Below are positions 16,708 to 24,722 of a stretch of 32,973 nt of DNA, piece by piece. Below the pieces are notes generated by a model. That model saw nothing but the letters and a program-made list of their open reading frames with translations. It had not been told where the DNA came from and did no database searches. Position 1 is the stretch's first letter; every line of letters starts with the position of its first letter. Source of the DNA: DASYAE01 sp036501535 (GTDB lineage Bacteria > Actinomycetota > Actinomycetes > Streptomycetales > Catenulisporaceae). The stretch lies in assembly GCA_036501535.1 (NCBI GenBank), contig DASYAE010000238.1, forward strand, positions 1-32,973, given 5' to 3'. The position numbers and the translations under genes were made by a program.

Positions 16708-16735
16708 CGGGCCCGGACGCCATTGTCCGGGCCCG
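16708..16735. terminator. Bidirectional terminator between convergent genes
   Basis: A perfect 11-bp stem (16708-16718 with 16725-16735, loop GCCATT) lies 13 nt after the AIM24 stop and about 70 nt from the end of the convergent Ser-rich gene. Position and stem strength support a shared terminator. Confidence 0.75.
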
Positions 16736-16803
16736 CGAGTCTGAAGTTGTCGAGTTGTGCTGCGCTGTCGGTTCTCTTCGGCCGTCGGTCTTCTGTCGGC
16801 GCC

Positions 16804-17886
16804 TCAGGAGTCCGGCGTGCCGTAGCCGGCGAAGTCCGGCACCGCGATCGAGCCCGAGTTCAGGAACGCGATGTTCGTGTTGACGTCGGTGAACAGCAGC
16901 GGGATCGGCACGGTGAAACCCTGCAGCAGGCCGAGCAGCAGCGTCGGCGTCGAGGTCGGCGTGAAGGTCAGGCCGATGAGGCCGAGGACGTTCGCCTGCA
17001 TCGAGGTGACGTAGAGCTGGACGTTGGTCAGCGTGCTCGTCTCGCCCTTGCCGCCGTTGTTGTACTGCAGCATGCCGGCGCCGACGTGCGAGAAGGTCAC
17101 CATGCTGTCGATGGTGATCTTCGACATGGTGAAGTTCAGCACCGACACGGGCGTGTCGCACCTGCCGTCGGAGGCGTCGTAGGACTCGATGGTCGTCACG
17201 CCGTGGTAGGTCAAGTCGTACATCACGACCGAGGGCGACTGCATGACCCACGGCGTCTGCGCCGCGCACGAGCCGGCCGGGTTCGCCGACGAGGAGTTCA
17301 GATCCGAGGAGGGCACGCAGGTCGCCCCGGCTGACGAGGTGTCAGACGCGCTCGGGTCGCTTGACGAACTCGACGAATCCGACGAGCCGGCCTGGCCGAG
17401 GGCCACGCCGCCCGCGTGGACCACGGGTGCCGCGCCGACGTGCAGGAGCTTGGCGTCCCCGGTGATCCACGTCCAGATGCCGTTCAGCCAGCCGAAGAAC
17501 CCGCCGGAGGACGACCCCGACGACGCCGCCGAGGGCGTCGAGGACGGCGAGGCGGTCTGGTTCGACGAGTTCGCCGCCGTGGTGGACGAGGTCGCCGAGG
17601 GCGAGGACGAGGCGGACGAGCTCGCGCTGGGGCTCGGGCTGCTCGCCGACGGGCTCGGCTGCGTGCTCGTCGACGCGGTCGGCGACGACGAGTCCTGACT
17701 CGCGCTCGGCGAGCCCGTGCCGCAGATCGAGGTCGGGAACGGCGGCGGGCTGCTCGACGAGCCGGCGGCCGTGGCCGGCCCGGCCAGCACGAGCGTCGCG
17801 CCGAACGAGAGTGCGACGGCGGGTACCGCGATCGCGACGATGACTCGCCCGGAACGCCTGCTGTACCTATTCCTCCACGCGAGCAC
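16804..17886 (-). CDS. Ser-rich exported protein of the DUF6230/DUF6114 locus
   Basis: A 360-aa protein not recognised by name. An N-terminal signal/anchor (RVIVAIAVPAVALSFGATLVLAG) is followed by a Ser/Pro/Thr-rich low-complexity region (about 42-125). Next come a hydrophobic amphipathic patch (FFGWLNGIWTWITG), a second Ser-rich stretch and a folded C-terminal domain (about 205-360) with three Cys. Its TMSKITIDSMVTF and TNVQLYVTSMQANVLG strands resemble those of the DUF6230 protein two genes upstream. GTG start with GGAGGAG (17891-17897) four nt upstream. It overlaps the DUF6114 gene by 20 bp, implying translational coupling. Likely a cell-envelope component. Confidence 0.8.
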   Translation of the reverse strand: MLAWRNRYSRRSGRVIVAIAVPAVALSFGATLVLAGPATAAGSSSSPPPFPTSICGTGSPSASQDSSSPTASTSTQPSPSASSPSPSASSSASSSPSATSSTTAANSSNQTASPSSTPSAASSGSSSGGFFGWLNGIWTWITGDAKLLHVGAAPVVHAGGVALGQAGSSDSSSSSSDPSASDTSSAGATCVPSSDLNSSSANPAGSCAAQTPWVMQSPSVVMYDLTYHGVTTIESYDASDGRCDTPVSVLNFTMSKITIDSMVTFSHVGAGMLQYNNGGKGETSTLTNVQLYVTSMQANVLGLIGLTFTPTSTPTLLLGLLQGFTVPIPLLFTDVNTNIAFLNSGSIAVPDFAGYGTPDS

Positions 17887-18544
17887 CGGACTCCTCCGTG
17901 CTTCCGGACTGGTCCGCCGCTGTCTGCGCGATCGGGTCGGCTTGTTCGACCGGCGCTGCCGGCTCGTAGTCGGGCATGCCGTTCACGGGCTCGGTCTCGA
18001 GCGAGCTGATCTCACCCGTCTGTGCGTTCATGGTGCCGGCCTCCGTCGCGTCGCCCGACGCCGCGGCGGCGAGCTCGTCCCGGTGCCGCTGCCGGCGGGT
18101 CGGCGCCTCCCAGCCGGGCCGGGGCGTCCAGGCGGCGGAGAGCCCGCCGCCGATCAGGGCCAGCAGGGTGCCGATGAAGAAGCCGCCGAGGTTGATGGTG
18201 GGCAGCGCGATCAGGCCCAGCAGGATCGTGGCGATGCCGGCGAACAGCCGGTAGGCCGGCGCGTACCACACGGCCAGCCCGAACACGATCAGCAGCGGGC
18301 CGAAGAAGGACGCGGAGAACCCGGCGACGCCTTCGTGGATCATCACGCCTAGCGAGGTGATCGGCGCGGCGAGCAGTTCGACGCCGGCGAGTATGGCCAG
18401 CAGTCCGCCGACGAACGGCCTGCCCTTGCGCCAGTGCCGGAAGCTCTGCATCCAGCGCATCGGCAGCGGGGGGCGGCGATGCGTATCGCCCGGGGCGGGG
18501 GGCGGCTGAGCGGGGGCTTCTTCGCCCAGGATGTGCGTGCTCAT
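17867..18544 (-). CDS. DUF6114 family membrane protein
   Basis: A 225-aa membrane protein with four hydrophobic segments at about 45-160: GGLLAILAGVELLAAPITSLGV, FFGPLLIVFGLAVWYA, RLFAGIATILLGLIALPTI and GGFFIGTLLALIGGGL. It has Pro-rich and acidic cytoplasmic tails. The family is actinobacterial and often encoded next to DUF6230 proteins, as here. ATG 18544 is preferred over an upstream in-frame start because the added residues are Arg-rich and unlike the family. It has a structured 5' region (hairpin 18573-18598). Function unknown. Confidence 0.85.
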   Translation of the reverse strand: MSTHILGEEAPAQPPPAPGDTHRRPPLPMRWMQSFRHWRKGRPFVGGLLAILAGVELLAAPITSLGVMIHEGVAGFSASFFGPLLIVFGLAVWYAPAYRLFAGIATILLGLIALPTINLGGFFIGTLLALIGGGLSAAWTPRPGWEAPTRRQRHRDELAAAASGDATEAGTMNAQTGEISSLETEPVNGMPDYEPAAPVEQADPIAQTAADQSGSTEESGARVEE

Positions 18545-18572
18545 ATTCGGACTGCTCCGGAGGGATAAGCGG

Positions 18573-18598
18573 CGGGTGCGGGGTACTGCCCGCACCCG
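18573..18598 (-). other. Hairpin in the DUF6230-DUF6114 gap
   Basis: Perfect 10-bp inverted repeat, CGGGTGCGGG (18573-18582) and CCCGCACCCG (18589-18598), loop GTACTG, 28 nt upstream of the DUF6114 start codon. Likely an mRNA structure modulating downstream expression. Confidence 0.6.
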
Positions 18599-18631
18599 TG
18601 CTTGGGCGGGATGTGCCTATTGCGGTCCGGA

Positions 18632-18657
18632 CTGTCCCGCGGCCGGCCGCGGGACAG
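18632..18657 (-). terminator. 26-nt perfect palindrome after the DUF6230 gene
   Basis: The two 13-nt halves (18632-18644 and 18645-18657) are exact reverse complements with no loop, beginning 11 nt after the DUF6230 stop on the minus strand. In RNA it would form a strong GC hairpin with a minimal loop. It may partially terminate or stabilise the DUF6230 mRNA; a protein-binding site is the alternative. Confidence 0.55.
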
Positions 18658-18668
18658 CGGCGGCCCGG

Positions 18669-19292
18669 CTAGAAGCAGGGCTTGTCGCCCGTGGAGACGC
18701 CCATCGACATGTTGCTCAGCGTGAAGCTGCCGGCGTTCGTGGCGACGGCCACCTGCTGCACGTTGTCCAGCACCGCCTCAGAGGCCTGCTGGCCGAACAG
18801 GCCGGGTGTGCCGACCGCGCCGCTCGCGGTGCCGGTGAGCGTCGAGGCGTCCTGGCCGATGTTGATGTTGGTGAACGTGGCGGTGCCGGCGTTCAGCTGC
18901 GTCATGTCGATGACCAGGTTGGTCGCCGAGACCGGGGTGCCCGAGGCGCCGGCCTTGATCGTCAGCGTGACGTCGCCGATCACCGGCAGCGGTGTCACGA
19001 CGGACTGGCACAGGTCGGTGATCTGGGCGGAGCTGAACGCGGAGACAGCCACCGGCACCTCGGTGCCGTCGACCTCCTTGTCCACGGTGCCGTAGTTCGC
19101 GAACCCGGTGCCGGTCAGCGTTCCGGCGGTGAGCTTGAACTGCTGGCCCGAGACGGCGAACGAGGCGGCGACCGCGCCCTGGCTGATCATGACGGTCAAT
19201 ACGCCTGCGGCGACCACGGTGGGCACCATGACGATGCCGAGTCGCTTCCACGATGTGCGCCCGAGTACCTGGGCGCCGGAGCTGTCTTTCAC
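18669..19292 (-). CDS. DUF6230 family secreted protein
   Basis: A 207-aa actinobacterial protein (sometimes labelled cholesterol esterase in databases without clear catalytic residues). An N-terminal signal/anchor (GIVMVPTVVAAGVLTVMISQGAVAA) is followed by a beta-strand-rich extracellular domain with repeated small-residue strands and two Cys. Two GTG starts exist: 19298 and 19292. The second has AGGAG five nt upstream, whereas that sequence overlaps the first, so 19292 is preferred. It is the first gene of the operon with DUF6114 and the Ser-rich protein. Confidence 0.85.
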   Translation of the reverse strand: MKDSSGAQVLGRTSWKRLGIVMVPTVVAAGVLTVMISQGAVAASFAVSGQQFKLTAGTLTGTGFANYGTVDKEVDGTEVPVAVSAFSSAQITDLCQSVVTPLPVIGDVTLTIKAGASGTPVSATNLVIDMTQLNAGTATFTNINIGQDASTLTGTASGAVGTPGLFGQQASEAVLDNVQQVAVATNAGSFTLSNMSMGVSTGDKPCF

Positions 19293-19472
19293 GTCCACTC
19301 CTGATGCGATGCGAGACCGGGGGGTCCGGTCGCGGCGGAAACCGGGCCGGCGGGCGGCGGAGAGCCGCAGCTTACGCCGCCCTGTTCGGTGCTGCGTTTT
19401 CCGTGCGGTGCCTCACGGCGCGGCTTCCGGTCGTGGAGGGTGAGCCCCGGTGGTCGCGTATTCCCGTTCGGC

Positions 19473-19489
19473 GCCGACCTTGGGTCGGC
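19473..19489 (-). other. Hairpin in the DUF6230 leader
   Basis: GCCGACC (19473-19479) and GGTCGGC (19483-19489) pair perfectly around a 3-nt loop. If the promoter at 19502-19530 is used, this stem lies within the first about 20 nt of the mRNA and may protect its 5' end. The remaining leader, to 19299, holds no gene. Confidence 0.4.
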
Positions 19490-19501
19490 CGGGTAGGAGC
19501 G

Positions 19502-19553
19502 ATCGTGGTTCAAGCCGTTGGTCAGCACAAGAGGATCGTTACCGACCGGTAAC
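19502..19553 (-). promoter_or_regulatory. Candidate DUF6230 promoter with GTTACCG-AC-CGGTAAC operator
   Basis: On the minus strand TTGTGC (19525-19530) and CACGAT (19502-19507) are 17 nt apart. A perfect 7-bp inverted repeat with a 2-nt centre (19538-19553), of the size and form bound by TetR-type dimers, lies 7 nt upstream of the -35. This would give a leader of about 200 nt before the DUF6230 start codon. Confidence 0.4.
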
Positions 19554-20010
19554 CTGGATGACTCGGCGGGTTTCCCGCCCTCGCCCCGCCCACCCGACGC
19601 CATATGGGTGACGAGGCGCCGAAACGCGCTGGTGGACGGCGGGCGCGTCGCTCGCATGTTCCTGTGCCGCCACGTCCGGCGCCCGGTTCCGGGTAAGTGC
19701 GCAATAGTAAAGAGTGAGTAATGTGCAAATTTCAATCACTCGAACGAGGGACAGAGACCGTCTGGTCGGTCTGTTCGCTGCCCGCCCCGCTCCGTGCCGG
19801 ACACATGGCGCGGCGTGCAACCTCTTCGGCCCGTTGGCGCTCATTATCTACTGTCAACCAATGCAGGCGCTCTCGCACTGACGCCCGCGTTGCTTGATGC
19901 CGCGACGGCCGGTCGGGCCGGTCCCGGCGCCCGTCCCTGTTCGGCGCAGACCGGGGAGATGGTGCGACGAACGTGAAGCAGCGCAGACACAGCAGAGACA
20001 GTAGTAGTAG
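19554..20010. other. Intergenic region, AT-rich segment, no gene seen
   Basis: No ORF here shows consistent coding character. It includes an AT-rich stretch (about 19693-19741) with GAGTGA (19712-19717) and TCACTC (19736-19741) in inverted orientation. A second imperfect inverted repeat, AGACCG/CGGTCT, lies at 19755-19772. The AT-rich stretch contains TTGAAA and TACTAT on the minus strand but with poor spacing (20 nt), so a promoter is possible but not convincing. Confidence 0.4.
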
Positions 20011-20046
20011 AAAAAAGGGCGCCCGGCCGCTCGGGCCGGCCGGCGC
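20011..20046 (-). terminator. Intrinsic terminator for the YbbN-like gene
   Basis: On the minus strand a GC-rich stem (20037-20046 with 20019-20029, one bulged base, 7-nt loop) is followed by six T residues (20016-20011). This is a textbook Rho-independent terminator about 150 nt past the stop codon of the YbbN-like gene, and the only stem plus clear T6 tract I found in the window. Confidence 0.8.
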
Positions 20047-20176
20047 GACGCGCACGCGTCGGCGCCGGGCGGCGGAAAGCCGGCTGCCCGCATCCGACTT
20101 CGCGCGCGAAGGCGGCCCGCAGCGGCGGGCCGGCCCGGCGGCCGCCGGACCGGGCCCGCGGCCGCAGGCCGGCCGA

Positions 20177-20206
20177 CTGTGTTCAGAACAGCTGTGTTCA
20201 GAACAG
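20177..20206. repeat. Tandem 15-bp duplication over a stop codon
   Basis: CTGTGTTCAGAACAG occurs twice head to tail (20177-20191 and 20192-20206). On the minus strand the upstream copy supplies the last codons and TGA of the YbbN-like gene; the second copy repeats them just downstream. Each unit has an internal TGTTC-A-GAACA inverted repeat. Probably a replication-slippage duplication. Confidence 0.85.
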
Positions 20207-21142
20207 CAGCGAGGTCAGCCGCGCCCGGGCCTTGCCGACCCGCGGGTCCTGCGGGCCGAGCAGCTCGAAGTAGTCGAGCAACAGCCGGCGGGCCCGCTCG
20301 CGCTCGTCGCCGGAGAAGTCCCGCACCGCGTCGAGCAGGAGGGTGAGTGCCTCGTCCTCGCGCCCGGCCTCGAGAAGGACGTCAGCCGCAGTGCAGCGCG
20401 CCTCGACGTCCTGCGGGCTCTGCTCCACCCGCGCGAGCGCCGAGGCGGGATCCGCGCCGCGGGTCCGGCGCATCAGCTCGACCCGGGCGAGCATCGGCTT
20501 GGCCTCGGGATGGTTCGGGTCCTGGTTCAGCACGTTCTGCAGCGCCTGGGCCGCGCCGTCGAGGTCGTCCGCCTCGATCGCGGTATAGGCCGCCTCGAGC
20601 GCCGGGTCCATCGGCGGCTCGTCCGGCTCGGCCTCGCCCGCCACCGCTGCGCCCGGCGCCATGCCGAACTCGCGCTGGGCCACGGCGAGCAGCTCGGTGA
20701 GCCACTGGCGCACCTCGGCCTCCGGGCGGATGCCGCTGAACTGCCCGACCAGCTCCCCGCCGACGATCGCGAGCACCGCCGGGACGCCGGGCACCCGCAT
20801 GGCCTGCACCAGCCGCGGGTTCGCCTCGGCCTCGACCCGGGCCAGCACGAAGCCGCCGGCGAACTGCTCGGCCAGCCGGGCCAGCGTCGCGTCGAACTGC
20901 TTGCTCTGGTCCGACCACGAGGCGCTGAACACCACGACGACGGGCGTGCGCAGCGAGCGCTCGAGCACGGAGGCCTGGAAGTCGGCTTCGCCGGCCTCGA
21001 CGACGAAGCCGCCGCCCGCCTCGGCGGCCGCGTCGCTGCCCGCGCTCGCGCCCGGATTCGGGTCGGCGGCGCCGGCGGGCCCGGCCGGCTGCTTCAGCGC
21101 GGACAGGTCAACCACGCCGGACATCGAGAACGAAGGTCGCAT
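20198..21142 (-). CDS. YbbN/CnoX-like thioredoxin-fold protein with TPR region, active-site Cys lost
   Basis: A 314-aa cytoplasmic protein. After a low-complexity N-terminus a thioredoxin fold spans about 46-155: strand VVVVFSASWSDQSKQF and the cis-Pro motif GVPAV. The usual WCxxC is WSDQS (76-80), so both redox cysteines are missing and no disulfide chemistry is expected. The C-terminal half (about 175-310) has TPR-like helices (AYTAIEADDLDGAAQALQNV, AADVLLEAGREDEALTLL). This architecture matches YbbN-type chaperone/co-chaperone proteins. The ATG at 21142 has GGGAG nine nt upstream; Met7 has none. It lies upstream of the DUF6230 operon on the same strand, an arrangement I recall from Streptomyces. 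Confidence 0.88.
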   Translation of the reverse strand: MRPSFSMSGVVDLSALKQPAGPAGAADPNPGASAGSDAAAEAGGGFVVEAGEADFQASVLERSLRTPVVVVFSASWSDQSKQFDATLARLAEQFAGGFVLARVEAEANPRLVQAMRVPGVPAVLAIVGGELVGQFSGIRPEAEVRQWLTELLAVAQREFGMAPGAAVAGEAEPDEPPMDPALEAAYTAIEADDLDGAAQALQNVLNQDPNHPEAKPMLARVELMRRTRGADPASALARVEQSPQDVEARCTAADVLLEAGREDEALTLLLDAVRDFSGDERERARRLLLDYFELLGPQDPRVGKARARLTSLLF

Positions 21143-21698
21143 GGCCGCATTCTCCCATCCGGAATGCCGTGTGCGGGCCGCGTGCGCCGCACCGCGTCGG
21201 CGCGGTCTCCAGCGCCTCGCGAGCCCCCCGCGAGGGGGCGGCGTCCCGACATGTGGATGGCCGCGATAAAGTATCGCGCTGCACGCCGAATTCCGGGCGA
21301 TGTCAACCGTATGGCAATATTCGGCGGACGTCGGCGTGTGAGATGCGAGTCTTCCGGCCTGAAAGCTCCGCTACGCAGAATTTTCGGGCTGATCGCCGGG
21401 ATGCCCGTAATCCCACCAAAGATCCGAAACAGTGCGGCTACAGCCGGTCACTGCACGTAGATGGTGAAAACAGCTGGATGGCCGACTGATCACGATTGAA
21501 CAACGGACACAGCTGTACCCTTCCTTCCGCCGTGTGTTTACGGAAGGGTCCAGTCTCGGCGGGGCCTACCAAGACGCCGTCGAGCAGCGTCACCACACGC
21601 TTCGGCGGTGAGCCGAAGACGTCGTGCGCTCGCAGAGACCCCGCAACTACTGCACCGTGACTCGCCTGTCATGCCAACGCCCAGAAGGACAAGACGCG
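21143..21698. other. Divergent intergenic region and leader of the ABC importer operon
   Basis: This region separates the YbbN-like gene from the importer operon and encodes no convincing protein. It contains ACCCTTCC (21517-21524) and GGAAGGGT (21542-21549), an 8-bp inverted repeat with an alternative register (CCTTCCG/CGGAAGG), about 150 nt upstream of the first permease gene. TTGAAC at 21496-21501 could be a -35 for the operon, but no well-spaced -10 follows. On the minus strand TTGACA occurs near 21305, also without a clear partner. Confidence 0.4.
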
Positions 21699-22697
21699 AT
21701 GACGATGAGCATGGCTCCGGACGGGACGTCAATACCCGCGAAAGAGCCCATCGGCGCTGGAGCCGTGCCGATCGAGGGTCGCTCCCTCGCCCGGATCGCC
21801 TGGAACCGGCTGCGCAAGGACAAGGTGGCCATGGCCGGCGGGGTATTCGTCGTCCTGCTCATCCTGGTGGCGATCTTCGCCCCGGTCCTGGCCGGCCTCG
21901 AGGGGCAGACCCCGACCACGCTGCACACCAACCTGATCGACGCCAACCTGTCGATCCCGGTCGGCGGCAAGGGCGGCATCAGCGGCCAGCACTGGCTGGG
22001 CATCGACCTGCCGGACGGCCGCGACCTGTTCGCGCGCGTGGTCTACGGGGCCCGGATCTCGCTGATCGTGGCCGGCGGCTCGACCGTCCTCGGCGTGATC
22101 ATCGGCATCACGATGGGGATGATCGCCGGCTTCTTCGGCGGCTGGATCGACTCGGTCATCAGCCGCACGATGGACATCCTGCTGGCCTTCCCGCTGCTGC
22201 TGTTCGCGATCTCGCTGTCCACCGTGATCAACGAGCAGCCGAAGTTCCTCGGGTTCACCGGCCTGACCCTGCAGGTGGGCACGCTCTGGATCATCATCGG
22301 GTTCTTCTCCTGGCCCTACATGGGCCGCATCATCCGGGGCCAGGTCATCGCCCTGCGCGAGCGGGAGTTCGTCGAGGCGGCCCGCAGCCTCGGCGCGAGC
22401 CCGAGCCGGATCATGGTCAAGGAGATCCTTCCGAACCTGATGGCGCCGATCATCGTGTACAGCACGCTGCTGATCCCGGCGAACATTCTGTTCGAGGCGG
22501 CGCTGTCCTTCCTGGGCGTGGGCATCCAAGAGCCGACCCCGTCCTGGGGACTGATGCTCAACCGGGCCATCGCCTACTACCAGGCCGACCCGGAGTTCCT
22601 GCTCGTGCCCGGGCTCTGCATCTTCCTCACCGTGCTGGCCTTCAACCTGTTCGGTGACGGACTGCGGGACGCCTTCGACCCGAAGGCTTCACGTTGA
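21699..22697 (+). CDS. ABC transporter permease, DppC/OppC type
   Basis: A 332-aa inner-membrane permease of a peptide/nickel (family 5) importer. The N-terminal cytoplasmic segment SLARIAWNRLRKDKVAM leads into the first helix, followed by an extracytoplasmic loop with GTD-like LGIDLPDGRDLFARVVYGAR. The EAA coupling loop FVEAARSLGASPSRIMVKEILPN and the DppC-typical ending LSFLGVGIQEPTPSWG and NLFGDGLRDAFDP follow. ATG 21699 has AGAAGGA at proper spacing; the earlier open frame is not family-like. It is the first gene of the operon, ahead of the binding protein, which is unusual. Confidence 0.9.
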   Translation: MTMSMAPDGTSIPAKEPIGAGAVPIEGRSLARIAWNRLRKDKVAMAGGVFVVLLILVAIFAPVLAGLEGQTPTTLHTNLIDANLSIPVGGKGGISGQHWLGIDLPDGRDLFARVVYGARISLIVAGGSTVLGVIIGITMGMIAGFFGGWIDSVISRTMDILLAFPLLLFAISLSTVINEQPKFLGFTGLTLQVGTLWIIIGFFSWPYMGRIIRGQVIALREREFVEAARSLGASPSRIMVKEILPNLMAPIIVYSTLLIPANILFEAALSFLGVGIQEPTPSWGLMLNRAIAYYQADPEFLLVPGLCIFLTVLAFNLFGDGLRDAFDPKASR

Positions 22698-22753
22698 CCA
22701 GCAGTACACGCATCCTTGTCCGCACAAATCGGCTCAGAGGGGCTCAACCAGCA

Positions 22754-24535
22754 ATGCGACAGAAGAAGCTCATCGCGGGCGCCGCGATCGCCGCGGCGAT
22801 AGGCCTCACGGTCACCGCCTGCGGCAAGAGTTCGAACTCCTCGGGGGGTTCGAACTCGTCCTACAATGCCTCGCTCACCTCCGTGGTGAACCCGAGTTCG
22901 TCGACCACCGGCAACGTCGTCCTCGAGGACGCCGCGTCGCTCCAGTCCACGGACGCCGGCAACACCTACGACGCGACCGACTGGGACGTCTCCCGGCTCT
23001 GGGCGCGCACGATGCTCGCCTACAGCGAGTCGCCCGGCACCGCGAGCAACAAGGTCGTCGGCGACCTGGCCACCGGGCCGGGCACGCACAACGCGGCGAA
23101 CACCGTGTGGACCTACACGATCCGCAACGACGCGAAGTTCCAGGACGGCAGCACGATCACCGCCGCCGACGTGGCCTACGCGATCAAGCGCTCCAACTGG
23201 GGCCACGCGATCCTGTCCAACGGCCCGACGTACTTCGCCGAGTACGTGGACAACACCAACAACTACGCCGGCCCGTATGTCGACAAGAACCCGAACGACG
23301 GCCCGTCCGGCATCAAGGTCGTGAACGCCACCACGCTGGAGTTCACGCTCAACCAGCCGGTCGCCGACTTCGACTACCTGATGACCCTGCCGGACACGGC
23401 GCCGGTCGAGCCGGCCAAGGACACTGGCCTGACCTACGCCAACCACATCGTCTCGTCGGCCGCGTACGAGATCCAGTCGTACACGCCGAACAAGACGGTC
23501 GTGCTGGTGCCGAACCCGAACTTCGTGACCGCCTCGGACCCGAACGGCCTGCACAAGGTGCACGCCTCGCAGGTCACGATCAAGCTCGGCCTGTCGCAGA
23601 CGACGATCGACCAGGACATCCTGCACGGCAGGGCCCAGGGTGACATCGGCGGCGTGGGCACCGACGCGTCCGATCAGGGCATCGTCCTGGACAACCCGCA
23701 GAACAAGAAGTACTCGTCCGACCCGACCAACGGCTTCCTGAACTACCTGTCGATCAACACCCAGCTGGAGCCGTTCGACAACCTGAACTGCCGGATCGCG
23801 GTCGAGTACGCGATCAACAAGACGCAGGTCCAGAGCGTCATGGGCGGCTCGGTCGGCGCCGGTCCGATCGCCAACACGGTCCTGCCGCCGACGGTCGAGG
23901 GCTACGCGCCGGCCGACGTCTGGTCCACCGCCGGCAACGACGGCAACGCGACCAAGGCCGAGCAGTACCTCAACACCTGCAAGCAGCAGGAGACCACGGC
24001 CGGCAAGTGGACCAGCGGCTCGCTGACCATCACCATCGGCGCGTACTCCGACCAGCCCAAGACGGTCGACGCGGCCAACGCCGAGGTCCAGGAGCTCAAC
24101 GCGGTCGGCTTCAACGCCAGCTCCAAGCCCACCCCGTTCGCCAACTGGGGCAGCAACGCCGGCTCGTTCTCCTTCGTCACCACGAACCACATGGCGCTGG
24201 TGAACGCGGCCTGGGGTGCCGACTTCCCGGACGGCAACGGCTTCTTCCAGTACGTGCTGGGCAGCGCGGGCGTATCGATGACCGGCAGCTCGTCGAACTT
24301 CTCGTACTTCGACAACAAGACCTTCGACGGCGACCTGACCACGGCGCTGCAGGCCAGCGATGTCACGACCCGCAACGCGGACTACGCCAAGGCGGACCAG
24401 TACGCGATGTCGCAGGCCGTGATGGTGCCGCTGTCCGACCAGGCGGCGCTGGACATCTACTCGACCAACGCGACGAACGTCTACTTCATGGCCGCCTACG
24501 GTATGTACGACTTCGCCTCGATGGGCGCCAGCTGA
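22754..24535 (+). CDS. Family 5 extracellular solute-binding lipoprotein
   Basis: A 593-aa substrate receptor for the importer. A type II signal peptide ends in the lipobox VTAC with lipidated Cys23, followed by a Ser/Asn/Gly linker. The family 5 fold is indicated by WTYTIRNDAKFQDGSTITAADVAYAIKRS, FTLNQPVADFDYLMTLPDTAPV and the C-terminal YAKADQYAMSQAVMVPLSDQ. The ATG at 22754 is chosen because it places the signal peptide correctly; an earlier TTG overlapping the permease stop would add 20 residues. Peptides, nickel or oligosaccharides are possible ligands; none can be selected from sequence alone. Confidence 0.92.
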   Translation: MRQKKLIAGAAIAAAIGLTVTACGKSSNSSGGSNSSYNASLTSVVNPSSSTTGNVVLEDAASLQSTDAGNTYDATDWDVSRLWARTMLAYSESPGTASNKVVGDLATGPGTHNAANTVWTYTIRNDAKFQDGSTITAADVAYAIKRSNWGHAILSNGPTYFAEYVDNTNNYAGPYVDKNPNDGPSGIKVVNATTLEFTLNQPVADFDYLMTLPDTAPVEPAKDTGLTYANHIVSSAAYEIQSYTPNKTVVLVPNPNFVTASDPNGLHKVHASQVTIKLGLSQTTIDQDILHGRAQGDIGGVGTDASDQGIVLDNPQNKKYSSDPTNGFLNYLSINTQLEPFDNLNCRIAVEYAINKTQVQSVMGGSVGAGPIANTVLPPTVEGYAPADVWSTAGNDGNATKAEQYLNTCKQQETTAGKWTSGSLTITIGAYSDQPKTVDAANAEVQELNAVGFNASSKPTPFANWGSNAGSFSFVTTNHMALVNAAWGADFPDGNGFFQYVLGSAGVSMTGSSSNFSYFDNKTFDGDLTTALQASDVTTRNADYAKADQYAMSQAVMVPLSDQAALDIYSTNATNVYFMAAYGMYDFASMGAS

Positions 24536-24539
24536 TCGA

Positions 24540-24589
24540 CCGGGACGGCCGGGGGCCGGGCTTGAAAAGCCGGACCCCGGCGTCCCGGG
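24540..24589 (+). other. Strong hairpin directly after the binding-protein gene
   Basis: Starting 5 nt after the stop, about 20 bp of GC-rich stem with a few bulges pairs 24540-24563 with 24568-24589 around a GAAA loop. Such structures after binding-protein genes usually raise the receptor's mRNA stability or partly terminate transcription, giving more receptor than permease. Confidence 0.7.
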
Positions 24590-24674
24590 ACCCGCAGTGA
24601 CACCGCAGTGGAATTTGCAGTGACAGTACGACCAGCCGCTCTTACCTTTTCAGAAGGCAGGTGAAGGCGGGTTG

Positions 24675-24722
24675 GGTGTGGCCGGTCCGGTCTCCCGCGC
24701 GAGCGGACGGGCCGGCCACACC
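24675..24722 (+). other. Second intercistronic hairpin before the DppB-type permease
   Basis: Perfect 11-bp arms (24675-24685 and 24712-24722) enclose a loop with a further TCCG/CGGA pairing. It ends 15 nt before the permease ATG. No Shine-Dalgarno sequence lies in those 15 nt, while purine-rich AGGTGAAGGCGGG lies just before the hairpin, so folding would bring it closer to the start codon. Confidence 0.55.

Noticed and set aside
19973..21460. Long plus-strand open frame across the YbbN-like gene
   Set aside because: Low-complexity Arg/Ala/Gly-rich composition and antisense to a gene with clear thioredoxin and TPR features.
22577..24190. 537-codon open frame antisense to the binding lipoprotein
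   Set aside because: Val/Arg/Gly-rich shadow frame with no recognisable domain; the plus-strand frame is a clear family 5 binding protein.
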